Positions 45,401-54,613 are shown, counted from the stretch's first letter. The stretch is DNA of 64,000 bases from an uncultured Brachyspira sp. (GCF_910588665.1 NZ_CAJUPR010000004.1:165735-229734); one strand, 5' to 3'. Made by a program: numbers and translations. Notes: generated by a model from the sequence alone, not told the origin.

Positions 45401-48176
45401 GGTCTTTAGCTGTTGTAATAGAAGCAGTTTCAATAATATCGTTAATTTGTTTAGACTCCCATTGAAATCTTCCTCCTGTTATTGCTTTTTTTACAGATTC
45501 CCAATATCTTCTTATAATCTTAACTTCTATTTTTTTGCCTTCAAGTCTGTTTCCGTCAGGGTCTGCAGCTATAAACTCCAGCTGTGCAGGTTTATCGGTT
45601 TCTAAAAAATATCCCTGTCTTTTTATTCCTATATAATAATCGCTTCCGTAAAAAAGCACATTTTTAGTTGCGCTTACTTTTTGAGAATCATTTCCTGCTA
45701 CGGTTGATTCTATAGTAACATAAGCTGCATGCAGTGAACGGCTTGCATCTATTTTCGGAGCATAAGCATATTCTCCGTTTTCATCTAATGAACCTGTTCC
45801 ATTTGCTATTGAAGAATAATAGTCATTATAATATTCATCTTCAAACCAGCTTAATTTTTTGAATCTGAATCCTGCATTATTAGGAGGAGTAAATGAAGTT
45901 TCTCTTATAGAAATATTATAATTCACCTGATTGGATATCATAGGTTCTCCGAATAAATACCACCCTGACATTTTTATAGGCATTGTATCGCCTAAATAGT
46001 AGCTTTTATCTTCAACCCAAATTCTGCTTTCATACTCTAAAGGCTTAAATTCCTCCACTCTGAAGCTCTGAGATATTGAGTATGAGCTGCTTTCTTCTCC
46101 GTTATTATTGGAATCATTTTGAAATTCTGCCTCTATACTGTAATATCCTGTGGGAGCGTCCGCAGGAAGAGTGAAGTCTACTAAATAAGAACCGTATTCA
46201 TTTAAAGCAACAGTTCCTTTATGAATTTCTTCTCCTCTTGAATTATTAACTATAAATGAACCGCTTTTCAAATCATCAGGTATCTGCCAATTTCCTGTTT
46301 TATTTTCTCTTATAACGCCTTTTATATGTACTTCTTCTCCGGGCTTATAAATTCCTCTTTCTGTAAACATAGAGCCTTCATATTCTTTATCGTTGGGGTA
46401 ATCGTTATAACTTATATCCATTCTCCAAGGCGAAATACCCATACCCCAATCGCTGTTTATAAAAGATATATCATCTCCTTTTGTAACTATAGCCCATTGT
46501 CTGGGAGATGACCATCTGCTTACCCTTTTTATTCCTAAGGTTCTGAATCCTTTAGTATTTGCTATTCCGTTTCTATCTGTAATTGCCGTTTCCAATACTC
46601 TGTTGAAGTCATCTCTTATTTCTACGGCTGCCCCTTCAACAGGCATTCCTGTTTTTAAATCGGTTACAAATATTGTATTTGAATCGCCTGAGAATTTTCC
46701 TGTTACACCCATAGAGGTTATTTGTATCTGAGAATGCGATAAATAATTATTCCTATTTTCATATCCTGTTTTACTGCTAAACTCTATAGATAAAAGTCCG
46801 TAGCGTTTATTATTCATATAGTTAGTTAAATAAAGCGCTGTTGTAATATATTTATTTCTTTCAACATTCGGAATGTACTGTGAATTATTATCATATCCGA
46901 ATAAATTTCTATATCTGTTGGTATAATTTCTAAACTCTTCGCTGCTGTCGTATCTGTATACTTCTTTATTTAAAAATAAGAAAGGTATTATATTATCTTT
47001 ATCAACATACCTGCTTTTTATATTAATAGTGTTGGGATTAATTACATTTACAGGAAGTTTTATTCCCTCATAAGATTCCACGACTCCCATTCCTGAAGGT
47101 ATTGAAACACTGGGATTATAGTCCGTAACATTTAATATGATATTTTGCTCTTTTCCCAAAGTTTGTCCGTAAATGTCTTTTAAACTTCCGTTAATTTTTA
47201 TATTATATGTAGTATTAGGGTTAAATCTTAATTGATAAAGATCAAAATTTTTTGAACTCCATGAACTTTCCTCAAGGTCTTCTTCTGCAGGAAGCTGAAT
47301 TGAAGGTTCTATCTCAATATTTCTTATTAAATCCGACCATTGAACTCTTGTGCTGAAATTAATTTTAGGACTTTCAGGATAGTATGATGCCGATATAGTC
47401 TGTTCGGAATTTCCATTAAAATAGAAATTATTATGCATTGAGAAAGAAAAATAGTCTTCTTTTTCCGTTCCTAAATTGCCGTCAACAGCGGCAAGTCCTT
47501 CATCTATATATACATTTATCTTTCCATTTTTATATAAATTATTTTTAGGAGTTAAAACCAATACCTGCTCTAATTCATATTCATCAGTTTCCCAACCTCT
47601 TAAATCCGAACTCCTTGCATATCTTATATCAAATTCTATATCAGGCTCATCCATATTTCCATAGATTAAGCTTATTTTTTCTCTTGCGCTTTGCAGATAT
47701 ATAGGCATATTATAATAAATAACTATGCTTACATCGGTAGGTAAATCCGATTGTCCGTTATAAGGAGAGCTTTTCTGCATTATGGGTCTTACTGTATTAA
47801 AAGTCCAAGTATAATCATTTTCAAGCGTATCTCCTGTTAATTCGCTTTTTATTCCCTTTTTTAATGTTACTTCTATAGCAGTATTATCGGGCAGGGGATC
47901 TTCAGGATAAAATGCCAAAGTATTAATTGAAAGCCATTTGCAGTAACCTTTAATATCTATATTAAAACTGAAATATTCATTGGGTGCATCTTTTAAAGCC
48001 TGCAAAGCAATCATCTGCTGATTGAATGTTACAGTTATTGCTTTGTAATTATTCCTGCTTACGTTTTCGCCTATCGGAGTTGTTCTATCAATATTAACTG
48101 CCGCAAACATACTTGCCCCCATTATAAATGATATTACTGCAGTAAAATAAATGATTCTTAATATAAGTTTTTTCAT
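42426..48176 (-). CDS. Bacterial alpha-2-macroglobulin family protein
   Basis: Very large exported protein of 1916 residues thought to trap foreign proteases in the periplasm or at the cell surface. An N-terminal signal (about residues 1-27) is followed by an Ig-like SbsA/Big_5-type domain (ENVSRNNYKAITVTFNQQMI). MG-type domains come next, with MFTERGIYKPGEEVHIKG marking the A2M_N core. The bait and A2M domain has VEYKD-like strands and a TAFYQGRVKTDAEGKATV segment. A thioester motif CLEQ is present (C1418, Q1421; 43914-43925) in the alpha-helical TED domain. Paired pbpC is not adjacent. The thioester makes covalent trapping possible. Confidence 0.93.
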   Translation of the reverse strand: MKKLILRIIYFTAVISFIMGASMFAAVNIDRTTPIGENVSRNNYKAITVTFNQQMIALQALKDAPNEYFSFNIDIKGYCKWLSINTLAFYPEDPLPDNTAIEVTLKKGIKSELTGDTLENDYTWTFNTVRPIMQKSSPYNGQSDLPTDVSIVIYYNMPIYLQSAREKISLIYGNMDEPDIEFDIRYARSSDLRGWETDEYELEQVLVLTPKNNLYKNGKINVYIDEGLAAVDGNLGTEKEDYFSFSMHNNFYFNGNSEQTISASYYPESPKINFSTRVQWSDLIRNIEIEPSIQLPAEEDLEESSWSSKNFDLYQLRFNPNTTYNIKINGSLKDIYGQTLGKEQNIILNVTDYNPSVSIPSGMGVVESYEGIKLPVNVINPNTINIKSRYVDKDNIIPFLFLNKEVYRYDSSEEFRNYTNRYRNLFGYDNNSQYIPNVERNKYITTALYLTNYMNNKRYGLLSIEFSSKTGYENRNNYLSHSQIQITSMGVTGKFSGDSNTIFVTDLKTGMPVEGAAVEIRDDFNRVLETAITDRNGIANTKGFRTLGIKRVSRWSSPRQWAIVTKGDDISFINSDWGMGISPWRMDISYNDYPNDKEYEGSMFTERGIYKPGEEVHIKGVIRENKTGNWQIPDDLKSGSFIVNNSRGEEIHKGTVALNEYGSYLVDFTLPADAPTGYYSIEAEFQNDSNNNGEESSSYSISQSFRVEEFKPLEYESRIWVEDKSYYLGDTMPIKMSGWYLFGEPMISNQVNYNISIRETSFTPPNNAGFRFKKLSWFEDEYYNDYYSSIANGTGSLDENGEYAYAPKIDASRSLHAAYVTIESTVAGNDSQKVSATKNVLFYGSDYYIGIKRQGYFLETDKPAQLEFIAADPDGNRLEGKKIEVKIIRRYWESVKKAITGGRFQWESKQINDIIETASITTAKDPVILSFTPEKSGLYIVQARAQDSAYREVESDEYMYVIGKDYAPWAMFDDDLLELITEKEEYKPYETAKIMVKSPYESATALITVEREYVMDSYVTNIEGSTALIEIPIKPEYLPNIYVGVSLVKGRVENESYTNYANDEGKPSFKIGYAGLSVSPREKELNVKIIKSADSLEPRSEMTVDLYVETKESEPMETEIMLSVVDVGVLNLIGYKTPNWFNTFYGKRPLSVSSSDTRIHLIGQRNYGEKGDTPGGDGMRSANALMSKAEAMGMDIFSIRKNFLTTAFYQGRVKTDAEGKATVTFNLPDNITSFRIMASAINKDGYFGASDDVVVVKKNIMLMPTLPEFAYVEDKLKAGTLVYNYSDEDLEIEIQAVASNAMIENDIQTIKVAKGAVADVRFDIAATNRGDAKVTILARGGEYTDAVEKSFEVNVPMTTESVAVFSSTTNNNTDLMIRVPNITEAYKGAGSLEVYMSPSAFSELTGGINYLINYPYLCLEQQLSKVYPIITSKRLLVDMKLTDITEESLDDTVQTFLKNMPNYQSFNGGFSYWTSKTWISPWLTAYAADAMIKAEKEGYTIDKNSLKSALEYIRSYAESRESEKPRFWDDEYINLSSVAYIAAVLAEGGYNSNDVKSIIDRIYPNVNNMPFYGQVQLMRAMYYNKYDNNAFAKVRQYILNTIKEDPNTAHYELEEMYSNLYWIHSSSVRDTSVALYALIETGYDNTVNEKVVRWLVQSRKNGRYLNTQDNVSVFAAMNMYFKKYENVNPDFKAEFIYHGQTLMSETFSSRTQPSLTKNYALDEFMNDRLSNLNTKTALANIKRNGNGRLYYGVRLNYAPRNLAVNRDAGIKVEREYHTKEGKVLDLAKDRFKQGEEYVVVVKVTVPYERHFVAVDTPIAAGMRILNSSFDTESSEVKDITGNQYINWWGGFNHTENYNDKILLFADVLNEGEHIYKYVVRAVTPGEYLLPATKAEEMYNSEVFGYDGQHKIIIETK

Positions 48177-48289
48177 AATATCCTCATAATATATATTCTA
48201 AATTTATTCCAGTTCATTATATCATAAATAATTTTAAAGTAAATTTATAATCAAAAATATATTTTTTTATAAAAAATAATGAAACAATA

Positions 48290-48318
48290 TTGAAAGAAAA
48301 TTTGATATATTATAATAT
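48290..48318 (+). promoter_or_regulatory. Candidate promoter of the catalase gene
   Basis: TTGAAA at 48290-48295, with TAATAT at 48313-48318 (17-base spacer) or TATAAT at 48311-48316 (15 bases). The AT-rich stretch with a partial inverted repeat around 48311-48330 could hold a peroxide-regulator site, but it does not match the PerR consensus exactly. Confidence 0.4.
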
Positions 48319-48355
48319 ATTTATTAATAATCAATACTAATTAAGAGGTTTTAAT

Positions 48356-49807
48356 ATGGATGATAAAAAATTAACAACTGAATTCGGAGCACCTGTTGAA
48401 GATAATCAAAACTCTGTTACGGCAGGCGCAAGAGGTCCTATGCTTCTTCAAGATGTATGGTATATGGAGAAGATGGCTCATTTTGACAGAGAAGTTATAC
48501 CTGAAAGACGAATGCATGCCAAAGGTTCAGGCGCTTACGGTACATTTACAGTTACGCATGATATCACAAAATATACCAAAGCAAAAATATTTTCCGAAGT
48601 GGGAAAGAAAACCGATTTATTTGTAAGATTTTCTACGGTAGCAGGAGAGAGAGGTGCTGCAGATGCTGAAAGAGATATCAGAGGATTTGCTATTAAATTC
48701 TATACCGAAGAAGGTAATTGGGATTTAGTCGGAAATAATACTCCAGTGTTTTATTTCAGAGATCCTTTAAAATTTCCTGATTTAAATCATGCTGTTAAGA
48801 GAGATCCTAAAACTAATATGAGAAGCCCTCAGAATAAATGGGATTTTTTAACATCGCTGCCTGAATCTATTCATCAGATAACCATTGATATGAGCGATAG
48901 GGGAATACCGTATAGTTATAGGTATATGCATGGATTCAGCAGTCATGCCTATAGTTTTATAAATAAGGATAATAAAAGAGTTTGGGTAAAATTCCATTTC
49001 AAAACTCAGCAGGGTATAAAAAATCTTACAGATGAAGAGGCTGAGGCAATAATAGCAAAAGACAGAGAAAGCTCTCAAAAAGATTTGTTTGAAGCTATAG
49101 AGAGAGGAGATTTTCCAAAATGGAATATGAAGATTCAAATAATGACGGAAGAACAGGCTAATGCAAGCAAAAGAAACCCATTTGATTTAACAAAAACTTG
49201 GTCTCAAAAAGAATATCCTTTAATTGATGTGGGAGTATTGGAGTTAAATAGAAATCCTGAAAATTATTTTGCCGAGGTGGAGCAGTCTGCATTTAGTCCT
49301 TCCACAATAATTCCTGGCATAGGTTTTTCTCCTGACAGAATGCTTCAGGGCAGATTATTTGCATATACTGATGCTCAAAGATACAGATTAGGAGTTAACT
49401 ATTCAAGCATACCTGTAAATGCTCCTAAATATAAAAATACTTATCATAGAGACGGGGCTATGAGAGTTGATTCTAATAACGGATCAAAAGTAGAGTATGA
49501 ACCGAACTCTCAGGGAGAATGGAAGGAGCAGAAAGAATATGCTGAGCCTCCTTTGAAAATTCAGGGAGATGCTTACAGATATGATTACAGAAAAGATGAT
49601 GATGACTATTATACAGATGCAAGAGCCTTATTTAATCTTATGAATGATGAACAAAAGAAAGTATTATTCGAAAATACTGCAAGAGACATGAAGGGAGTTA
49701 CTAAAGAAGTACAGCTTAGGCATGTTAAAAATTGTATGAATGTAGATAAGAACTACGGACTTGGCGTTCTTAAGGCATTGGGTCTTGATGAGAAAGACAT
49801 AAAATAA
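48356..49807 (+). CDS. katA: Monofunctional heme catalase
   Basis: Breaks down hydrogen peroxide to water and oxygen. It is a small-subunit catalase of 483 residues. The distal histidine is H54 in RRMHAKGSGAYGTFTVTHD and the distal asparagine lies in VGNNTPVFYFRDP. The proximal heme ligand is Y337 in GRLFAYTDAQRYRLG. GAGG lies upstream of the ATG. The gene stands alone between the alpha-2-macroglobulin gene and dapF. In an anaerobe it suggests exposure to oxygen near a host mucosa, which is an inference. Confidence 0.96.
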   Translation: MDDKKLTTEFGAPVEDNQNSVTAGARGPMLLQDVWYMEKMAHFDREVIPERRMHAKGSGAYGTFTVTHDITKYTKAKIFSEVGKKTDLFVRFSTVAGERGAADAERDIRGFAIKFYTEEGNWDLVGNNTPVFYFRDPLKFPDLNHAVKRDPKTNMRSPQNKWDFLTSLPESIHQITIDMSDRGIPYSYRYMHGFSSHAYSFINKDNKRVWVKFHFKTQQGIKNLTDEEAEAIIAKDRESSQKDLFEAIERGDFPKWNMKIQIMTEEQANASKRNPFDLTKTWSQKEYPLIDVGVLELNRNPENYFAEVEQSAFSPSTIIPGIGFSPDRMLQGRLFAYTDAQRYRLGVNYSSIPVNAPKYKNTYHRDGAMRVDSNNGSKVEYEPNSQGEWKEQKEYAEPPLKIQGDAYRYDYRKDDDDYYTDARALFNLMNDEQKKVLFENTARDMKGVTKEVQLRHVKNCMNVDKNYGLGVLKALGLDEKDIK

Positions 49808-49848
49808 AAATCATATAAATAAAACAATCAAATAAATTTGATATCTTA

Positions 49849-49887
49849 ATTACGGCTTATATTTTAATCTAAGATATAAGCCGTAAT
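49849..49887. terminator. Perfect 14-bp inverted repeat after catalase
   Basis: ATTACGGCTTATAT and ATATAAGCCGTAAT flank an 11-base loop. It lies 42 bases after the catalase stop. The T-run is poor on both strands, so it may be a weak terminator or an mRNA-stabilising hairpin. Confidence 0.5.
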
Positions 49888-50051
49888 TATATCTATATAA
49901 TACCAAAAGTCATTAAAATATACAAAAATATCTTAATATAAAAAATTATAAAATATAATGTTTGAGGAATAAGACAACAGCATTTACTTAATTTTTATTA
50001 TAATGTAGAATAGTCAGCCGTATGAAATAAAAATTATTTAAAGGTTTTTTT

Positions 50052-50891
50052 ATGACTTTGAACTTTACTAAAATGCATGGCATAGGAAATGATTATATTT
50101 ATGTGGATTGTTTTAAAGAAAAATTTACAGAGGAAGATGCTTCTAAATATTCTCCGATATTAAGCCGAAGGCATTATTCAATAGGAGCTGACGGTATAAT
50201 ACTTATAATGCCGAGCAATAAAGCGGATGTAAAAATGAGAATGTTTAATTCTGACGGTAGCGAAAGCGAGATGTGCGGAAACGGCATAAGATGCGTAGCT
50301 AAATATACTTATGATAAGGGCATAAGCAGAAATAATCCTCTTAAAATAGAAACATTAAGCGGAATATTAAATGCGGAATTGTTTATAAAAAATAATGAAG
50401 TTGATGAAGTTGAAATTAATATGAACTCCCCAATACTTGAAGGACTTAAAATACCTACAATTATAGATAAAACGCCTATTATTGATGAGCCTATAATATT
50501 TAATAATAAAACATATTATTTTACATCGGTATCTATGGGCAATCCCCATGCGGTAATATTTACGGATAATATTGATAATTTGGAATTAGATTTATTAGGC
50601 GGCTATATAGAAAATCACAGCATATTTCCAAACAGAACTAATGTTGAGTTTGTGGAGATTATAAATATGGGTGAGGTAAAGCAAAGAACTTGGGAAAGAG
50701 GCAGCGGAGAAACTTTGGCATGCGGTACAGGTGCTTCTGCCGTATGCGTTGCAGGATTTATAAGTAAAAGAACAAATAATATTATAATTAATCATCTTTT
50801 GGGAGGAGATTTAATATTGAGATATGAAAATGATACTGTATTTATGAAGGGGGAAGCTAGGTATTGTTTTGAAGGAAGAATTGATTTATAG
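50052..50891 (+). CDS. dapF: Diaminopimelate epimerase
   Basis: Interconverts LL- and meso-diaminopimelate for lysine and peptidoglycan synthesis. It has 279 residues with the two catalytic cysteine motifs: FNSDGSESEMCGNGIRC and GSGETLACGTGASAVC. The N-terminal KMHGIGNDYIYVD and the central SMGNPHAVIF segments are also typical. It is single by appearance, with no other dap gene near. Confidence 0.97.
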   Translation: MTLNFTKMHGIGNDYIYVDCFKEKFTEEDASKYSPILSRRHYSIGADGIILIMPSNKADVKMRMFNSDGSESEMCGNGIRCVAKYTYDKGISRNNPLKIETLSGILNAELFIKNNEVDEVEINMNSPILEGLKIPTIIDKTPIIDEPIIFNNKTYYFTSVSMGNPHAVIFTDNIDNLELDLLGGYIENHSIFPNRTNVEFVEIINMGEVKQRTWERGSGETLACGTGASAVCVAGFISKRTNNIIINHLLGGDLILRYENDTVFMKGEARYCFEGRIDL

Positions 50892-50999
50892 CGTTTTTTA
50901 TATCTGATAAAAAGTTTTAATAATTTTATTACGGTTTTTTTATAAAAATGTTATATTAAGAATATATGTTATTAATTTATTAATAATAAAGAGGGGTAT

Positions 51000-51557
51000 A
51001 TGAAAAGAATTATTATAACAATCTGTATGTTTTTTTGTACTTTAAATTTGGAAACTCATAATTGTAACAATAATGATTATTCTTTTGTTTCTAATGATTT
51101 ATCTGTTTTAATAAACGATATTGCCGATCATTATAATCAGGATTTTTGGTTTATAAAATATATTTTTGATATTTCAAGCGGTTATGATGTGGATCCTATT
51201 TTAATGGTGGCTTTGATTAAAGTCGAAAGCAGTTTTGTTCCTACAGCTTTATCAAGGAAAAATGCTTACGGATATTGTCAGATAACTCCTATAGCCAATG
51301 AGGATGTTGATCCTAATTTAAATAGATATAATCCCAGAGATAATATTATACTTGGCGTAAGATTTATAGATAAGCTTTTGGATAAATTTAACGGCGATAT
51401 TGTTAAATCTCTTAAATATTATAATGCAGGAAATGCATATAATAAAATAGGAGAATCTTATGCAGAAAGCATAAAAAATGAATATTATAATATGATTAAT
51501 CTTTATGTTAAAAAAGACAGTTCTTACAGATCTATATACAGAAAAGAGATCTTATAA
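51000..51557 (+). CDS. Lytic transglycosylase, SLT domain
   Basis: Exported peptidoglycan-cleaving enzyme of 185 residues. The N-terminus has a hydrophobic signal (about residues 1-18). The SLT domain shows the catalytic glutamate E76 in ALIKVESSFVP, then AYGYCQITP (the G-x-x-Q motif) and the YNAG motif in KYYNAGNAY. AGAGGGG precedes the ATG. The stop codon falls in the loop of a perfect hairpin at 51545-51566. It is convergent with flgG, so a flagellar role is possible but not shown. Confidence 0.9.
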   Translation: MKRIIITICMFFCTLNLETHNCNNNDYSFVSNDLSVLINDIADHYNQDFWFIKYIFDISSGYDVDPILMVALIKVESSFVPTALSRKNAYGYCQITPIANEDVDPNLNRYNPRDNIILGVRFIDKLLDKFNGDIVKSLKYYNAGNAYNKIGESYAESIKNEYYNMINLYVKKDSSYRSIYRKEIL

Positions 51558-51566
51558 AAGATCTCT
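51545..51566. terminator. Bidirectional hairpin overlapping the transglycosylase stop codon
   Basis: AGAGATCTT and AAGATCTCT form a perfect 9-bp stem with loop ATAA. The TAA of the upstream gene is in the loop. T-rich stretches follow in both directions (TTTT on the minus side and ATTTT on the plus side), although they are short. Confidence 0.6.
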
Positions 51567-51594
51567 CATCTATTTTGCTAGTTATCTATTTTTA

Positions 51595-52389
51595 TTATCT
51601 TTTTAAGTTTACTACTGTGGCAAGCAAGTTATCACTTGTTTGCACAGCTTTAGAGTTCATTTCATAAGCTCTCTGAGCAACTATCATATCAACCATTTCA
51701 TCAACAACTTTTACATTTGACATTTCAACAAATCCCTGATGTATTCTTGGAAATCCGTTTGCTCCAGCTTCTCCTTCAAAGGCAGGTCCGCTTGCTATTG
51801 TTTCTTTATACAGATTATCTCCTATAGAAAGAAGTCCGGGCTGATTGATAAATCTATGAAGCGTAATCTGTCCTATCTCTACAGGATCATTTTCATCTCC
51901 TATTTTTACGGAAACAATGCCTTCTCTTGATATGCTTATCTGCTCTACTAAGAAGTTTTCAGGAAATATTATTTCAGGTACTAATCTGTATCCGTTTGAG
52001 GTAACAAGCTGTTTATTAGCATCAATTTTGAAAGATCCGTCTCTGGTATATGAAACGCTTCCGTCAGGCATTAATACCTGAAAGAATCCTTCTCCTTCCA
52101 ATGCCAAATCCAATTTATTTCCAGTTGCCTGCAATGAACCTTGATCAAACATTTTTTGAGTAGCAGCGCTTTTCACTCCCAAGCCTGTTTGAAGACCTAC
52201 AGGAGTTACAGTATCTTCGGTTGCAGGAGTTACCTGTATTTTCAGATTTTGATATATTAAATCTTCAAAATCTGCCCTTACTTTTTTATATCCTATAGTA
52301 TTAACATTTGCAAGATTATTTGCAATTGTATCCGTTTTAAATTGCATACCATTCATACCGCTTGCGGCTGTCCATAAAGAACGTATCAT
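51595..52389 (-). CDS. flgG: Flagellar basal-body rod protein FlgG
   Basis: Distal rod subunit of the periplasmic flagellum. The N-terminus MIRSLWTAASGMNGMQF with DTIANNLANVNTIGYK is diagnostic of FlgF/FlgG proteins, and the C-terminus MVDMIVAQRAYEMNSKAVQTSDNLL is the conserved axial helix. I choose the ATG at 52389, because GGAG lies eight bases upstream. A GTG at 52398 would be too close to that site. The protein is 264 residues, typical for FlgG. It lies downstream of moxR, not in a large flagellar cluster. Confidence 0.95.
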   Translation of the reverse strand: MIRSLWTAASGMNGMQFKTDTIANNLANVNTIGYKKVRADFEDLIYQNLKIQVTPATEDTVTPVGLQTGLGVKSAATQKMFDQGSLQATGNKLDLALEGEGFFQVLMPDGSVSYTRDGSFKIDANKQLVTSNGYRLVPEIIFPENFLVEQISISREGIVSVKIGDENDPVEIGQITLHRFINQPGLLSIGDNLYKETIASGPAFEGEAGANGFPRIHQGFVEMSNVKVVDEMVDMIVAQRAYEMNSKAVQTSDNLLATVVNLKR

Positions 52390-52491
52390 ATAATACACTC
52401 CGTTAATTTAAGTATTTATATTATATTTTCGTCAATATGGTAAATTGCTTTATAAAAATAATATGCTTAAGTTTATTATTATTTATAATTT

Positions 52492-53517
52492 TTAAGGAAC
52501 ATTAATATTTGCAAGAAGATTTTCTATTATCATATCGCTGTTTATATTTTCAGCCTGAGCCTCATAGCTTATGCTGATTCTATGCCTTAATATTTCATAA
52601 GCAACAGCCCTTATATCCTCAGGCATAACAAATCCTCTGCCATGCATCATAGCATTAGCCTTAGCAGATTTTGTAAGGTATATTCCTGCTCTTGGAGACG
52701 CCCCGTATTCTATATATTCGCTTTTTAAATTATATTCGCTTGGATTTCTTGTGGCATCTATTATATTAACTATATAATCTATTAATCTTTCTTCTATATA
52801 TATCTGATTTGCTAATTTTCTAAGCTTTTCTATGGTTTCTATAGTGGTTATAGGTTTTAATTCTTCAGGTTTTGAAGATGACATATTTTTTATTATAGTT
52901 TTTTCTTCGCTTTTGGTAGGGTATTTCACTATTACTTTAAGCATAAATCTGTCAACCTGAGCTTCGGGAAGAGGATAGGTGCCTTCCTGTTCGATAGGGT
53001 TTTGAGTAGCCAATACTAAAAATACATCAGGCAATTTGTATGTGGTGTCTCCTATGGTAACCTGATGTTCCCCCATAGCCTCAAGAAGCGCTGATTGTAC
53101 TTTTGCAGGAGAGCGGTTTATTTCATCGGCTAGTATTATATTAGAAAATATCGGTCCTTGTTTCGGAAGAAATACAGAATTTTTTATATCGTATATTTCA
53201 GTGCCCACAATATCTGCGGGAAGAAGATCAGGCGTAAACTGAATTCTTTTATAGCTTGCATCTATTGTACTTGCTAATGATTTTACAGTTAATGTTTTAG
53301 CAAGTCCCGGAACACCTTCTAATAATACATGACCATCGCATATTATACCCAATAGAAGCTTATCTATCATATTTTCCTGACCGATTATAACTTTTTTTAT
53401 TTCATTTTTTACGGTATTTACAACATCAGAAGCCATTTTAGAAGCCTCTGAAATTACCTGTAAATCTTTGCTTGCATTATCTGTACTTATTATGCTATCA
53501 TTATTATTGTCTGACAT
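52492..53517 (-). CDS. MoxR family AAA ATPase
   Basis: Chaperone-like AAA+ ATPase of 341 residues. It has Walker A EGVPGLAKT, Walker B ILADEINRSP, sensor LATQNPIEQEGTYPLPEAQ and arginine-finger region DRFMLKV. The C-terminal lid has SPRAGIYLTKSAKANAMMHGR. MoxR proteins work with von Willebrand-domain proteins. Here the upstream gene encodes a BatD-like membrane protein, but no VWA-domain BatA/BatB gene is in the window. It is 39 bases from its BatD-like neighbour and precedes flgG. Confidence 0.95.
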   Translation of the reverse strand: MSDNNNDSIISTDNASKDLQVISEASKMASDVVNTVKNEIKKVIIGQENMIDKLLLGIICDGHVLLEGVPGLAKTLTVKSLASTIDASYKRIQFTPDLLPADIVGTEIYDIKNSVFLPKQGPIFSNIILADEINRSPAKVQSALLEAMGEHQVTIGDTTYKLPDVFLVLATQNPIEQEGTYPLPEAQVDRFMLKVIVKYPTKSEEKTIIKNMSSSKPEELKPITTIETIEKLRKLANQIYIEERLIDYIVNIIDATRNPSEYNLKSEYIEYGASPRAGIYLTKSAKANAMMHGRGFVMPEDIRAVAYEILRHRISISYEAQAENINSDMIIENLLANINVP

Positions 53518-53556
53518 TTGAATAATTCCTTCTAATTGTATTTAGATATTTTATCT

Positions 53557-54069
53557 TTAAAATTTCTTTTTATTTAATTTATGCTGATCTTTTATGAATC
53601 TGTATATTAAAAATATAATAAGTATTATTATTCCCCATTGTCCTATGATAATTAATAAAAACCAATAAGTAAATACTCTTATACTATATTCTTTTATTAT
53701 TTGCTCTTTAGGTATTAAATTATTTTTTCTTTCTATATCATAGTATCTTGCCTCTAATTTTGGTATTTTTAATTTTCCTTTTCTGACAGGTTTAAGAGTG
53801 TATGTTATTTTATGTTTTGTAGAGGCAATACTGTTTTCTTTATGTATGGTTTCTATTTCCGCTTTTTCATTAATAACTTCAAAATCGCTTATAGCATTTA
53901 TATTAATTCCTACAGCTTTGAACTTATCAGCATCTCCTGTAAAATTAATAGAATACTCCAGATTCTGCCATAAATACATAGTTTTTTTATTTATTTTTTC
54001 TTCTACTATTACTATCGGATATAATGCATTTGCCGTTATAATCATTAAAAAAATACAGTATTTAATCAT
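53557..54069 (-). CDS. Short BatD-like membrane protein
   Basis: A 170-residue protein with a signal peptide (about 1-16), one beta-rich extracytoplasmic domain and a C-terminal membrane helix (about 134-157), then a basic tail. The domain pattern (NLEYSINFTGDADKF..., THKHKITYTLKPVRKGKLKIPKLEARYYD) is that of one repeat of BatD, the oxygen-tolerance-operon protein, which normally has several. Its place directly upstream of moxR supports the assignment. It is much shorter than classic BatD. Confidence 0.6.
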   Translation of the reverse strand: MIKYCIFLMIITANALYPIVIVEEKINKKTMYLWQNLEYSINFTGDADKFKAVGININAISDFEVINEKAEIETIHKENSIASTKHKITYTLKPVRKGKLKIPKLEARYYDIERKNNLIPKEQIIKEYSIRVFTYWFLLIIIGQWGIIILIIFLIYRFIKDQHKLNKKKF

Positions 54070-54282
54070 CTTAGTAGATTATATAAAAATATAAAAAAAG
54101 TCAATATAGTTTTTTACAGCATAAAATATTTTATATATGCTTTACTAAAAATAATTTATAATACTTATTAATAAATAATAATTACTTATTATGATTATTA
54201 TAATTTTTTTAAAGTACTTTTATATGTTTAGAACAAAAAATATACAAAAGTTTTTATTTATTGATGAGTTTATTTTCTTTCA

Positions 54283-54613
54283 ATGTTTTTAACTTCAATA
54301 AGCTGCTCATCAAAACAAAATCATAAAAAATTCAAGCCTGCATATTTAGTTGGTAATTGGACTTCTTCACAATCTCCAGATGAAAAATTTACAATATCAT
54401 CAGACGGCAAACTGACTTTAATTTCAAGCTGACAATCTGCACATGCTATAGATATACAGAATTGGGAAGCAGTTAAAAATAAAGAAAAAAATTTCATATT
54501 CTTTTATATTAGATATTTCGCAATATGGTCTTGATAAATTTATATTTAATTTTAAAAGCGCAGATGAATGCGATGTTACTGATACTGCACAAATGGAAGT
54601 TCAGCATTTCTAA
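54283..54613 (+). pseudogene. Decayed small lipoprotein gene (lipocalin-like fragment)
   Basis: From 54283 the frame reads MFLTSISCSSKQNHKKFKPA with a lipoprotein-like signal end (SISC), then YLVGNWTSSQSPDEKFTISS and DGKLTLISS before a TGA. It continues in the same frame to IQNWEAVKNKEKNF and another stop. The tail IFNFKSADECDVTD...EVQHF is in a shifted frame ending at 54611-54613. An internal stop and a frameshift show decay. The VGNWTS...DGKLTL pattern is that of small lipocalin-like proteins. The original start probably lay upstream, in the frame of an ATG near 54274. Confidence 0.6.

Noticed and set aside
48311..48330. Possible PerR box in front of the catalase gene
   Set aside because: The AT-rich repeat only partly fits the consensus and similar AT palindromes occur by chance in this genome.
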